A stretch of 61,411 nucleotides of DNA from JAGOLU01 sp037138475 (GCA_037138475.1 JBAXII010000009.1:1-61411); one strand, 5' to 3'; positions 41,393 through 49,353 are shown, counted from the first letter of the stretch. Notes: generated by a model from the letters alone, not told the origin. Program-made: numbers and translations.

Positions 41393-43261
41393 ATGTTGGA
41401 ATCACAGCCCGATACCATTTTGCCCAAAGCATATTCTGAAATATCTTCACTTGTTGGGCAGTTTACTCCTTGGCCACCAGGAACCAAAGAACCTTCACCA
41501 AAGGTACCTGAGCAACTTTCAATCTTTTATAATGAAAATCTTCAGCGTGAACGAAACGACTTTTTCGCTGATCTCACTGCAAAGCAATACACTTCCGAGC
41601 AGATAGCCTACATCCAGCGTTCCTACCCGCTCATGCTCTCACACGAGCTTATCGGTCAAGTACGCAAGATCGATGGGACGCCCTATATCGATCACCCACG
41701 TGCGATGGCGATCGAGGCTGCGCGCATGCAGCTCGATCCGACACTCATCATCGCCTCCATGCTCCACGATGTACCCGAGGATGTAAAGTTGGGTACGATG
41801 AAAAATTCTGAGGACTGGCTCGGAATGATAGAGGATACCTATGTTGACTATGAGGACAAAGAACGCCTCATGCGCATCCTCCGTGCAGAGCAAAAAACTG
41901 AGACACTGAGTAGCCTCGAAGATAAAGAGGAGGTAATAAATTACTATGCCAATACTCCGCTTGGCAGACGCGCACTCGACTACCTGTCTACCGTACGCAA
42001 CGGTGGCGAAGCAATTTCCGAAGAAGATAAGAATGAAGTCGCCACTGTGCTCTATGATCTGAACCGGCTCATGTCTGATTCATTCATCCCAAATGCCGAT
42101 GGAAGCAAATCCTTTGACCCATCTCTCCTCACGGTGAAGATCCTCGACACCTGGCAAAATCTCCAGACTCCTGGCTTCTGGGGCAAACAGCTCTCCAGCG
42201 TAAAGAAGGACGCAGGTACGGTGACGAAGCTCATCCGTGCCCGCATCCTGACCAACGTCGCCGAGATGTTTGGTATGCGCGAGGTCGCATCGAGCATGAC
42301 TGAAAATATCGCGAAGCTCCAAAACATCAATGACATCAATCATCCCCGCATACTTACCTCGCCAGAGGAGAGACTCCAGCGATCACAACAGATAGAGGCA
42401 AAGCTCCGTGACGAAAAGGAGTTGTCAGATCCTATCCGCAAGGCATTTGGTGCTTCCGATCAAAAGAACGTGTTTCTCCAGATGCCCTGGGCTGATCCGC
42501 GAACTGTTGAGATCACTGATGGTCTCCCCACTCCTGTGTGGTACATCACCAGTAACGATATAGACCGTCCGATCAAGAACTCCATCACCACACTTATGGA
42601 TGGATACACATTGAGAGGTCCCGTTGGCCTGTCAGAAGGGGCATTGCGCACTACGCTCGAGGGCGCTGCGGGAAGGTCATTCCGTGAATACATACTGGAA
42701 AAGGGGGGCACATTCTATGGCAAAGTCAAGGTGGGCTCCCGAGCACCGCGCATGATACATACACTCAGATCAGATGCTCCTGCGCACCGTAAAGCACGCA
42801 TTGAGGACGTGCCTGAGCGCCACATATTTCATCAATTCGTCACCGAATACACACGCGATGATGCAGATCAAGTGCAGAAGCCAAAATCATTGGAAGCCTT
42901 CGATACCTCGATGATTAACCTCCTTGAGTTCGTCTACTCACCACGTGAGTTTCTCTCATCGAGTGTTGATGAGGCACATAGGCCCTATCTGATTATCATC
43001 AATGGATACTACTATCTCGTCACAAACAATACATCTACGACCACGATATACGAGATGGCACAACGCCATGGTATCCAGCACCCCACGGTCAGTCCCATCG
43101 GGGAGGGGCAAACTGCTCTACTAGTCACAGAAGGAGATACTGGAATACTAAACCGAATGCATGCTGAAGGTCTACTACCATACAATGCAGTGATTGTCAG
43201 TGAGGGAGCAAGCTCATCAAATGATGATAGGGAGATGTCAGGCAGTTTGTATTCGCACTAG
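41393..43261 (+). CDS. HD-domain protein related to the RelA/SpoT hydrolase domain
   Basis: A 622-residue cytoplasmic protein. The N-terminal third contains YIDHPRAMAIEAAR and SMLHDVPED, the His and His-Asp metal-site motifs of the SpoT-type HD domain. The (p)ppGpp synthetase and TGS domains are not visible. The central and C-terminal parts (about 230-622) are unrecognised. It could be a ppGpp hydrolase or another nucleotide phosphohydrolase. TAAAAT lies 5 nt before ATG. It is followed by a hairpin-rich intergenic region. Confidence 0.75.
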   Translation: MLESQPDTILPKAYSEISSLVGQFTPWPPGTKEPSPKVPEQLSIFYNENLQRERNDFFADLTAKQYTSEQIAYIQRSYPLMLSHELIGQVRKIDGTPYIDHPRAMAIEAARMQLDPTLIIASMLHDVPEDVKLGTMKNSEDWLGMIEDTYVDYEDKERLMRILRAEQKTETLSSLEDKEEVINYYANTPLGRRALDYLSTVRNGGEAISEEDKNEVATVLYDLNRLMSDSFIPNADGSKSFDPSLLTVKILDTWQNLQTPGFWGKQLSSVKKDAGTVTKLIRARILTNVAEMFGMREVASSMTENIAKLQNINDINHPRILTSPEERLQRSQQIEAKLRDEKELSDPIRKAFGASDQKNVFLQMPWADPRTVEITDGLPTPVWYITSNDIDRPIKNSITTLMDGYTLRGPVGLSEGALRTTLEGAAGRSFREYILEKGGTFYGKVKVGSRAPRMIHTLRSDAPAHRKARIEDVPERHIFHQFVTEYTRDDADQVQKPKSLEAFDTSMINLLEFVYSPREFLSSSVDEAHRPYLIIINGYYYLVTNNTSTTTIYEMAQRHGIQHPTVSPIGEGQTALLVTEGDTGILNRMHAEGLLPYNAVIVSEGASSSNDDREMSGSLYSH

Positions 43262-43319
43262 GTATAAAAAGAGTAAGACAGACGAAGAAAGTGATAAAGA
43301 TTTGGTGAATACTCCTGAG

Positions 43320-43465
43320 TTGGACCTCATGAGAAAAATCTTATGAGGTCCGAGAAAGGGTGGAGCCTTCCACCTATCAGCTATCGCCCAGCAAAGTAGG
43401 CGAAACTGATTTCGTTTCTGGCACATGGGTATAGCTCCCAAGCTCCATCCATGTATCAAAAATGT
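43320..43465. ncRNA. Possible structured RNA or bidirectional terminator region
   Basis: Hairpins follow one another: GGACCTCAT...ATGAGGTCC (43322-43351), GGTGGA-GCCT-TCCACC (about 43359-43374), and TCGCC...GGCGA within TCAG...CTGA. GGTGGAGC can alternatively pair with GCTCCATCC further on. No ORF is supported. It may only be the terminator of the HD gene. Confidence 0.3.
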
Positions 43466-43470
43466 GATTT

Positions 43471-43517
43471 GTAAAAGAATTTAGAAGGGGCCCGTTGTAC
43501 AAACAGACCCCCTCTAA
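43471..43517 (-). terminator. Terminator of the Cys-rich mini-gene
   Basis: On the minus strand TTAGAGGGGG...CCCCTTCTAA forms an interrupted stem around GTT-GTAC-AAC, followed by ATTCTTTTAC. Confidence 0.7.
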
Positions 43518-43526
43518 GGCTATGCA

Positions 43527-43628
43527 TTACTTCTTCTTGAAGCAAACGCATGGCCGCTGGCCGCAAACAGAGCAGCGATAATCGCTGCACACAAGTTTGC
43601 GGACCGAGGTAATGATTTTTTTAATCAT
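43527..43628 (-). CDS. 33-residue Cys-rich mini-protein
   Basis: The ORF encodes a basic 33-residue peptide with CSDYRCSVCGQRPCVC, six Cys in total, suggesting metal binding. A strong ribosome-binding site GGAGAGG precedes its ATG, and it is followed by a terminator. A six-codon upstream ORF ends 1 nt before the ATG. It is the third small Cys-rich gene in the window with a Shine-Dalgarno and a folded leader, but its sequence is unrelated to the 72-residue zinc proteins. Confidence 0.55.
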   Translation of the reverse strand: MIKKIITSVRKLVCSDYRCSVCGQRPCVCFKKK

Positions 43629-43629
43629 T

Positions 43630-43650
43630 TTACCTCTCCGTTTTAACCAT
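43630..43650 (-). CDS. Six-codon upstream ORF coupled to the mini-gene
   Basis: ATG-GTT-AAA-ACG-GAG-AGG-TAA (Met-Val-Lys-Thr-Glu-Arg). Its Shine-Dalgarno AAGGAG (43656-43661, minus) is the 3' arm of a hairpin. Its last codons contain the Shine-Dalgarno of the mini-gene, and its stop is 1 nt from the next ATG. This suggests translational coupling or control. Confidence 0.4.
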   Translation of the reverse strand: MVKTER

Positions 43651-43655
43651 CACTA

Positions 43656-43776
43656 CTCCTTCAATCAAAGGAGCATGTCTCACTTTCGTGAGTGACTGGC
43701 AGCTATTGCCAGCAAGAGTACGTGATAGTTTCCTGTACCCTACACAGTATTGAGCACGAGCGTGCTCGATAGTGTG
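43656..43776 (-). promoter_or_regulatory. Four-hairpin leader of the mini-gene
   Basis: On the minus strand, in order: GAGCACG/CGTGCTC (43752-43767, extended by ACAC/GTGT), CTGGCA-ATAGC-TGCCAG (43696-43712), CTCAC-GAAA-GTGAG (43679-43692), CTCCTT-TGATTG-AAGGAG (43656-43673). The last one hides the upstream Shine-Dalgarno. Confidence 0.5.
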
Positions 43777-43784
43777 CAAGGTAT

Positions 43785-43817
43785 AAACTGAAAACCCCCG
43801 CCTTTGTGGGGCGGGGG
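43785..43817 (-). terminator. Attenuator-like terminator upstream of the mini-gene
   Basis: CCCCCGCC-CCACAAA-GGCGGGGG followed on the minus strand by TTTTCAGTTT. The 5' arm can also pair with GGCGGG (43856-43861) inside the preceding leader ORF. Confidence 0.7.
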
Positions 43818-43843
43818 TGTAAGTTTTTAAATTTGGTTTAAAG

Positions 43844-43918
43844 TTATCTCACATACCCGCCTGTCCCCCAGCGAAGGGTGACAAAAAAGGCGCGAATGAG
43901 ATGATAACTTTGATTCAT
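43844..43918 (-). CDS. Leader-type ORF of 24 codons
   Basis: It starts 9 nt after TATAAT and ends 27 nt before the terminator stem. It encodes a peptide with Phe-Phe at 11-12, Trp at 17 and a Gly-Gly-Tyr end. CGCC in the early codons can pair with the GGCG of GGCGGG near the end of the ORF, copying the region 1:2 / 2:3 layout of the Phe/Tyr attenuator. The amino acid sensed, if any, is not obvious. Confidence 0.45.
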   Translation of the reverse strand: MNQSYHLIRAFFVTLRWGTGGYVR

Positions 43919-43927
43919 TAACCTAGG

Positions 43928-43955
43928 ATTATAGCAGGTATATATGCAAATGCAA
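43928..43955 (-). promoter_or_regulatory. Promoter of the leader ORF and mini-gene
   Basis: TTGCAT (43950-43955), 16-nt spacer, TATAAT (43928-43933): one of the best promoter matches in the window. Confidence 0.75.
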
Positions 43956-44057
43956 GTGAAATTATAAAATGAGATAGCTCATAGCCATATTAGATCGTCT
44001 CTGTGCTCCAGATAACGACAAAGCATCTATCTTATAACAACCTCATTTTAGTTCTTC

Positions 44058-44120
44058 GATTTTCACTCAGTGCTTTTACCACTCTCAGCTCTCAGCTATC
44101 AGCTTTGCTCTATACTACTC
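44058..44120. repeat. Heptanucleotide tract (CAGCTCT/CAGCTAT type) before polA
   Basis: Units CTCAGCT, CTCAGCT, ATCAGCT at 7 nt lead into the TATACT of polA. Confidence 0.75.
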
Positions 44121-44123
44121 ACC

Positions 44124-45521
44124 ATGTGGTATCACACCCTCGCACACTTTCTCCTCTCAGGAGGAGAGTCGCTCGATGACGCAGAGCTCCTCGTACAGTA
44201 TGGAGTCTCAGACCTAGACGCCGTCCGCACCGCGCAGGAGAAACAGTTTTTGACCCTGCCAAAGCTCTCCAAGCTCTATACCTTGATCGAGCTCCCCGTA
44301 TCTCAGATCATCACACAGATGCATGAGGTGGGGATACATATCGATCGGGCACGGTTGGACGAGGTGCAAGTGCAGCTCACTCAAACGAGAACTGATCTGT
44401 CAGCAAAGATCAAGAAGACACTCGGTGAGGTGAATCTAAACTCACCCAAACAGCTTGGAGACGCACTCGTCACGACACTCAAAGTCACCCTCCCAAAGAC
44501 GAAGACTGGCCAATGGTCGACAGGAGTAGATGTACTGACTCCACTCGCCCCCCAGCACGAGCTCATCCGAGATATCCTCGAGTTTCGTGCTGTGGACAAG
44601 ATCCTCGGCACCTACGTCGAGCCGATCCACACTTTTATCGCAGAGGATGGACGCATCCACCCTACCTATATCCAGACCGCGGCAGCCACGGGGCGCCTTG
44701 CCTGCAAAGATCCAAACATCCAAAGCACTCCTATCCTCGGCGAGTACGGCGCCATGGTACGCAGCTACTATACCGCCCCCCCTGGTTCGCTTCTCATCGG
44801 CTGTGACTACTCCCAGCAGGAGCTGCGCATCCTCGCCCATGTATCTGGGGATGCAAAGCTGCATGAAGCCTTTGCAAAAGGGATCGATGTACACGTGGTC
44901 ACCGCGAGTGAGATATTGGGCATACCTCTGGACCAGGTAGATAAAGCAGCGCGAACTATTGGCAAGACACTCAACTTTGGCATCGTCTATGGGGAGACTG
45001 CCTTTGGTCTCACCAGACAACTAAATAAGTCACCTGCAGAGTGCAGTGAGATACTGAAGAAATATTTTGAGACCTACTCAGGAGTGAAGCAGTACTTTGA
45101 TAACCTCCTGACAGGTGCCAAAATACATGGCAAAGTAGAGACGATGTATGGTCGCATGCGTGGAATCCCTGGACTCTCCCTCGGCACCCCTGCGAAGTTT
45201 TTGAAGGGTGAGCAGGAGCGGATACTCAAAAACTTCCCCATCCAGGGCTCTGCAGCTGATATGACCAAAGCTGCGATGGTAAAGGTGACGCGCGATGTGC
45301 TCCCACAGTATCCCCAAGCCCGCCTCATCATGCAGATCCATGACGAGCTCATTTTCGAATATACTCCGTCATCTGTCATCCCGCCAAGGCGGGATCTCGT
45401 CCCTCCCGAAGTCTATGCCTTCCAAAAAGCAGTGGTTGAAAGCATGCAAAATGCAGTCAAACTGTCAGTCCCCGTCGTGGTCGAGAGTAGCATCGGTACC
45501 AACTGGAGCATGCTAAAGTGA
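44124..45521 (+). CDS. polA: DNA polymerase I, polymerase domain only
   Basis: Family A DNA polymerase for repair and primer removal. The 465-residue protein has motif A DYSQQELRILAH, motif B ARTIGKTLNFGIVYGE and motif C QIHDELIFE, plus only the last helices of the 3'-5' exonuclease region. The 5'-3' exonuclease and most of the proofreading domain are absent (about 930 residues in E. coli). The start at ATG 44124 is set by TATACT 7 nt upstream. After motif C the intergenic palindrome ATCCCGCCAAGGCGGGAT (45378-45395) is in frame as VIPPRRD. Confidence 0.9.
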   Translation: MWYHTLAHFLLSGGESLDDAELLVQYGVSDLDAVRTAQEKQFLTLPKLSKLYTLIELPVSQIITQMHEVGIHIDRARLDEVQVQLTQTRTDLSAKIKKTLGEVNLNSPKQLGDALVTTLKVTLPKTKTGQWSTGVDVLTPLAPQHELIRDILEFRAVDKILGTYVEPIHTFIAEDGRIHPTYIQTAAATGRLACKDPNIQSTPILGEYGAMVRSYYTAPPGSLLIGCDYSQQELRILAHVSGDAKLHEAFAKGIDVHVVTASEILGIPLDQVDKAARTIGKTLNFGIVYGETAFGLTRQLNKSPAECSEILKKYFETYSGVKQYFDNLLTGAKIHGKVETMYGRMRGIPGLSLGTPAKFLKGEQERILKNFPIQGSAADMTKAAMVKVTRDVLPQYPQARLIMQIHDELIFEYTPSSVIPPRRDLVPPEVYAFQKAVVESMQNAVKLSVPVVVESSIGTNWSMLK

Positions 45522-45539
45522 CGAGCGACGGTGACTTGT

Positions 45540-45745
45540 CCCTGCATGGCTCCCCCTGCGCAAGCGAGGGGGGATCCGAGCAGTAGGCGAGGAGGGGGTG
45601 TATTGTTTGGGCTGACACCCCCGCACTACGTGCACCCCCTCGTACTGAAACGAGGAGGAGTCTGATATCGTGCAGGCGATTTTACCCGCCAAATCGGCGG
45701 GAGCGAAGTCGAAAGATCTCATGCACGAGATTCTTCATTTTTTAC
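45540..45745. repeat. Palindrome mosaic after polA
   Basis: It contains CCCCCTGCGCAAGCGAGGGGG, GAGGGGGTGTATTG, CCCGCCAAATCGGCGGG and part of the GAAGAATCT unit. From 45522 to 45821 there is no supported gene; 45760-45820 is an AAGCTAT-type heptamer tract. Confidence 0.65.
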
Positions 45746-45821
45746 ACACTGCTCCTATTTCTCTATTTCTCAGTTATTTTTCTTCGCAGTAAGCTATGAG
45801 CTCTAAGCTATAAGCTATTTT

Positions 45822-46370
45822 TTAATTCCCCGGGAAGTGAGGATAGCAGGATATGCCCATACAAAAGTATCCATGATATACGACTTTCTCGATATAGATC
45901 ACAAGAGCTACGAGCAAACAGATGGTGATAACCTCGGGTAAAATGCCTATGATTTTTGCGCGCACTATTTTTTTTTCATCATTGTTTTTTGCTTGCCAGA
46001 AATACAATGTATTCAGCGCTATATAGATCCCTGCGATCGAGCCGACCAACATCAAGTACGCAGAACGAATCATGTCGAGTACAAATAGGCTCAGGTTTGA
46101 GGGGCGCATCATCTCTGTAGTAATCGGCATAAAATCAGTTTGTGGGTTGCACGTGCCTATATACTCATCCACGTCGCACCACTCTCCGGTCGCTGCCTTA
46201 AATGAGCTTTTGATCCACGTGCCTTTCGTTGGATCATCACCATTTGCAGGACGACAGACACACCACACCGGTGCAGGTTTGGGGGTTTGATCAAAGCGTA
46301 GATTGATGAAGGTCATGACAGACAGATATGCCAAGAGCGTACCTATCGAGAGTAGGCGAAAAAGACCCAT
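45822..46370 (-). CDS. Membrane protein of unknown function
   Basis: A 182-residue protein with three hydrophobic helices (about 5-22, 100-122, 140-165). An extracytoplasmic loop between the first two contains four Cys (CVC, WCDV, GTCN), and the C-terminus carries CMGISC. No family recognised. TATCAT lies 8 nt before ATG. It lies 41 nt downstream of the MazG-like gene on the same strand. Confidence 0.65.
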   Translation of the reverse strand: MGLFRLLSIGTLLAYLSVMTFINLRFDQTPKPAPVWCVCRPANGDDPTKGTWIKSSFKAATGEWCDVDEYIGTCNPQTDFMPITTEMMRPSNLSLFVLDMIRSAYLMLVGSIAGIYIALNTLYFWQAKNNDEKKIVRAKIIGILPEVITICLLVALVIYIEKVVYHGYFCMGISCYPHFPGN

Positions 46371-46411
46371 ATAGGTACATGATACACGAAAGGTATATGC
46401 AAACGGGAGCG

Positions 46412-46744
46412 TTAGCGATCATCTCCGGACCCAGTCAGCGTGGAGCGCTGCTGCCGACTCGCAAGCTTTGCGATGTTTGCAGAGGCGATGTCATCGAGCG
46501 CGATGCCGGTATCGTGTGCCACGACCGCGATATACCAGAGGATGTCGCCAAGCTCTTTTTTGAGTTTGTCTTTGTCAAGCTTTGTAGGATCTGCATCATG
46601 ATCGCGGATCCATTTTTTAAAAAGGGCGAGCACCTCTCCAGACTCATCTCCGAGGCCCAAGACCTGTTGCATGAGCTCCTTCAGCGGATCTGCCTTGGTG
46701 AGATTTGTACGGAGAGCCTTTTCTTGATATTCGGTAAAGTTCAT
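46412..46744 (-). CDS. MazG-like nucleotide pyrophosphohydrolase
   Basis: Probably hydrolyses non-canonical or excess NTPs. The 110-residue all-helical protein has the metal-binding pattern GDESGEV followed by KKELGDILWYIA (ExxE then ExxD) and LDDIASANIAKLASR at the end. The size matches single-domain MazG-like enzymes. TATCAT lies 6 nt before ATG. Ends close to the membrane protein at 45822-46370. Confidence 0.85.
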   Translation of the reverse strand: MNFTEYQEKALRTNLTKADPLKELMQQVLGLGDESGEVLALFKKWIRDHDADPTKLDKDKLKKELGDILWYIAVVAHDTGIALDDIASANIAKLASRQQRSTLTGSGDDR

Positions 46745-46779
46745 AGGTATATGATAAAGTTCAAAATAATAAATTCTAT

Positions 46780-46865
46780 CAAAGTTCTTAGCTATTCGTT
46801 ATTCGTTATACGTTATTCGTTATACGTTATCAACTATTAGCTATCAGCTCTTAGCTCTAAGCTAT
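46780..46865. repeat. Heptanucleotide tract (CGTTATT/CGTTATA type)
   Basis: CGTTATT, CGTTATA, CGTTATT, CGTTATA, CGTTATC then AGCTATC and AGCTCTT units at 7 nt. A related tract lies at 47025-47072. Confidence 0.85.
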
Positions 46866-46867
46866 TC

Positions 46868-46887
46868 TGGTGCCAAAGGTGGGACTT
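46868..46887 (-). pseudogene. tRNA-Leu 3'-end fragment
   Basis: AAGTCCCACCTTTGGCACCA on the minus strand matches the T-arm and acceptor 3' end of the intact tRNA-Leu at 47077-47158, with one change inside the tRNA body, and carries CCA. The D- and anticodon-arms are not recognisable. Confidence 0.6.
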
Positions 46888-47076
46888 GTCTGAACTCGCT
46901 GTTGACGAGCTCTGCCGAGTCTTACAGCGAGTTGATCCCGCCACGGCGTACTAGCCCGCCGTAGCGGGGAACCCAAAATTAAAACGTACATATTCCTAGT
47001 TCTAACAACCCATTTTCTGGCGTTCGTTATCAACTGTACGTTATACGTTATCAACTATAAGTTATCAACTATTTTG

Positions 47077-47158
47077 TGCCGAAGGTGGGACTTGAACCCA
47101 CACTCATTGCTGAACACGCCCCTAAAGCGTGCGCGTCTGCCAATTTCGCCACTTCGGC
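47077..47158 (-). tRNA. tRNA-Leu (anticodon UAG)
   Basis: Acceptor GCCGAAG/CTTCGGC with discriminator A, D-arm with GGCGAAATTGGCAGAC, anticodon stem CACGC/GCGTG with loop TTTAGGG, class II variable arm TGTTCAGCAATGAGTG, T-loop GGTTCAAGTCCC. The CCA end is not encoded. Confidence 0.95.
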
Positions 47159-47207
47159 CCTGTCATATAGGTATGCCATCTGGTGGCTTGCCCCGCTCTG
47201 CGGGGTT

Positions 47208-47222
47208 TCGCCACTTCGGCTG
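47208..47222 (-). pseudogene. tRNA-Leu 5'-end fragment
   Basis: GCCGAAGTGGCGAAA on the minus strand repeats the first 15 nt of the tRNA-Leu, 64 nt upstream of it, and is followed by the hairpin CCCCGC-AGA-GCGGGG. Confidence 0.6.
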
Positions 47223-47234
47223 GTGATACACGTA

Positions 47235-47627
47235 TTATACCTTCTTGTTCACCAGTTTGGCGTTGCGGACGATCTGGAGGAGCTCGCCCTCGGGTCCAAT
47301 GAACTCGGTAGAGCGCGTGATGTCGGCATACTCGTTCAGGTAGTCTGAGAGGGATAGCTGGACATTTTTGAGCTCAGTGGAGATCTTTTCGATTTGCATC
47401 TTTGTACCGATGACTGCGTCGACTTTCACGAGCTTCTGCTTGATCTCATTTTCCTTTTTTTTGATCTCTGCAGTTTTTGCTGCAGCCTCACTATAGTCTT
47501 TATCACCCTCGATCGTGGACTTTAGCATCTCTTTTTGCGCGCGGAGCTTTTCACGGAGGTTTGCCATGTCGGCGAGGTAGCCTTTGATCAGGTTTTCGAG
47601 GTTGAGGACTTTTTGTGCATCTGCCAT
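47235..47627 (-). CDS. Coiled-coil protein of unknown function
   Basis: A 130-residue, highly charged, mostly helical protein (about 5-105 with heptad-like Leu/Ile spacing), ending in a short strand-rich segment (EFIGPEGELLQIVRNAKL). No signal peptide. TATATT lies 8 nt before ATG. It lies directly upstream of tRNA-Leu on the same strand. Possibly a structural or regulatory cytoplasmic protein. Confidence 0.65.
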   Translation of the reverse strand: MADAQKVLNLENLIKGYLADMANLREKLRAQKEMLKSTIEGDKDYSEAAAKTAEIKKKENEIKQKLVKVDAVIGTKMQIEKISTELKNVQLSLSDYLNEYADITRSTEFIGPEGELLQIVRNAKLVNKKV

Positions 47628-47666
47628 AGGATGAGAATATAGCGGAGAAGAAGGGGAAATGCAATA

Positions 47667-48683
47667 TCACGTTCGCGCACGAGCATACTCAGATGCGGCT
47701 CCGTGCAACCGAACTAGTGCTGATTGGTTATTGATCAACCATTGGTTTAGTGCATCTCCGAAACCGGCACAATAGAAGTGCTCGTGAGTTTGAAACGATT
47801 CCTCATCTAATTGCCCCACCTTTGCGTTCTGCTGTGCTGCCCGTTGTTGAAATAAGAGCATTGCGTTTGAATAACCGGGAAGCATGGTCTCAACACGATC
47901 TATTAAATATCTAACATTGGACATTCTTAAGTCAAGCATCGTCACAGGAAGCTCATAGCTTACTTTGGGTATTTGTAATCCCCCCACTAACCCAGCAAGT
48001 AGACCATTTGAGACATTCAGTCCATGGGTATAGTTCACAGTGTCTTGAGGAGAGTGCGGTTGTGCAATAAGTGAACCAAAGTAACGCGGATTAGCATTTC
48101 TTGCGCCATTTGGAAGGTGCCCAACAGGCTCATTACCCGCCCACAAATACCGTTGTGCGATATCTCTGTAGTATGAGCCTCGAGTCCTTGGCAGTTCAGC
48201 TCCACTTAGCTGCAATGCTTCTTCGCCCAAATATGGTGCCAGACCATATATAAATGCTAGTGATCCACAATTATTCTTATTCCCATCCCATCGACCTGAA
48301 TTGTAAAATTCTACTAAACCGGCACAATCAGCAAAATGCTGCAAAAAAGAGCCCATCCATTCATAAACACCCAAAGGATCACTGTCACGGGCCAATATTA
48401 CTGCTGTAGCTGAATTTAGAAATAGATTCATCCGATTAGCTGGTTCTGGTCCCATCTCTAAATATCTTCCCATGAATTGAGCGAGGTGCAGCGCCATCGT
48501 GCCATGGATTTCTGCAGTCCTTGCTTCAAGTGGACCTGCAAATGCAATTTTTGCGGGCAACCCTCTCAGTAGAGTTTGAAGTTCCGAGGGCACATACTCT
48601 GTACTTCTTGGAAACAATGTTGCATCGAAATCAGCACTCGTGAACCGCGATACATTATCAGGACGTTCAGCTTCAGATAACAT
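47667..48683 (-). CDS. Cytoplasmic protein of unknown function
   Basis: A 338-residue, mostly helical protein without signal peptide or membrane segment. Recognisable patterns are NSGRWDGNKNNCGSLAFIYG and AQPHSPQDTVNYTHGLNVSNG, which do not point me to a family. TATACT lies 6 nt before ATG and the upstream region leads to the tRNA-Ser genes. Confidence 0.6.
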   Translation of the reverse strand: MLSEAERPDNVSRFTSADFDATLFPRSTEYVPSELQTLLRGLPAKIAFAGPLEARTAEIHGTMALHLAQFMGRYLEMGPEPANRMNLFLNSATAVILARDSDPLGVYEWMGSFLQHFADCAGLVEFYNSGRWDGNKNNCGSLAFIYGLAPYLGEEALQLSGAELPRTRGSYYRDIAQRYLWAGNEPVGHLPNGARNANPRYFGSLIAQPHSPQDTVNYTHGLNVSNGLLAGLVGGLQIPKVSYELPVTMLDLRMSNVRYLIDRVETMLPGYSNAMLLFQQRAAQQNAKVGQLDEESFQTHEHFYCAGFGDALNQWLINNQSALVRLHGAASEYARART

Positions 48684-48794
48684 ATGTACAGTATACTATC
48701 CTATAGTACTTTTTGCAACTCATTTTATAGTTATAATGTTCCTCCTGTCATACCGTATAATTCACTTTGTCACCAGACCACAGATGATGAGCTT

Positions 48795-48832
48795 ACGTCT
48801 GTTGACTTACGACTGACGACTGTAGACTGTTT
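48795..48832. repeat. Heptanucleotide tract (GTTGACT/GACGACT type)
   Basis: GTTGACT, TACGACT, GACGACT, GTAGACT at an exact 7-nt period immediately upstream of tRNA-Ser(GGA). Confidence 0.8.
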
Positions 48833-48835
48833 TTT

Positions 48836-48922
48836 GGAAACGTGCCAGAGTGGTCGAATGGACACGCTTGGAAAGCGTGCGTCAGAGCAATCTGACCAAG
48901 GGTTCGAATCCCTTCGTTTCCG
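48836..48922 (+). tRNA. tRNA-Ser (anticodon GGA)
   Basis: Acceptor GGAAACG/CGTTTCC with discriminator G, anticodon stem CACGC/GCGTG with loop TTGGAAA, long variable arm GTCAGAGCAATCTGAC, T-arm AGGGTTCGAATCCCT. CCA is not encoded (GCA follows). Confidence 0.95.
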
Positions 48923-48974
48923 CAGGAATAAGATGGGATGAGAAGTTTATCCGCCGAAGTGAAACGGAGGAGGA

Positions 48975-48992
48975 AATCCCTTCGTTTCCGCA
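48975..48992 (+). repeat. Direct repeat of the tRNA-Ser 3' end
   Basis: AATCCCTTCGTTTCCGCA repeats 48907-48924 exactly, 68 nt downstream. Such 18-bp duplications of a tRNA 3' end are typical of integration or excision scars. Confidence 0.6.
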
Positions 48993-48994
48993 TT

Positions 48995-49032
48995 GACAGA
49001 TCTTAACGATACGTAGTGAGTTTAGATCTGTC
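48995..49032. repeat. Inverted repeat between the tRNA-Ser genes
   Basis: GACAGATCT (48995-49003) and AGATCTGTC (49024-49032), extended inward by AAC/GTT with one offset, around a 12-nt loop. There is no T-run. Confidence 0.6.
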
Positions 49033-49137
49033 CATGCCCGCCGATGATTGAGTGCTTGAGCCGCAGCGAATATATGCTAAGGCGAACGCACGAAATATGG
49101 AGGGCAGTATGTGCTCTTAGCTCTTAGCTAATTTTAT

Positions 49138-49224
49138 GGAGAGGTGACAGAGTGGTCGAATGTATCAGTTTCGAAAACTGACATAGTCGCAAGGCTATCG
49201 GGGGTTCGAATCCCCCCCTCTCCG
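49138..49224 (+). tRNA. tRNA-Ser (anticodon CGA)
   Basis: Acceptor GGAGAGG/CCTCTCC with discriminator G, anticodon stem TCAGT/ACTGA with loop TTCGAAA, long variable arm ATAGTCGCAAGGCTAT, T-arm GGGGGTTCGAATCCCCC. CCA is encoded at 49225-49227. Confidence 0.95.
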
Positions 49225-49353
49225 CCAAGTTTAAGACTCAACACAATGGTACTCCCTCCTTAATATTGACAGAGATCTAACTTTCTCATATGCTACGCCA
49301 TGATGAATGATGACTCAAGTGCTGTATAGTTGTGTCTGTAGTACTATATGAAT

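Noticed and set aside
43322..43375. GAGGTCCGAGAAAGGGTGGAGCC looked like the SRP RNA helix 8 motif.
   Set aside because: The GGAA tetraloop and the AGCAGCC strand needed for SRP RNA are missing.
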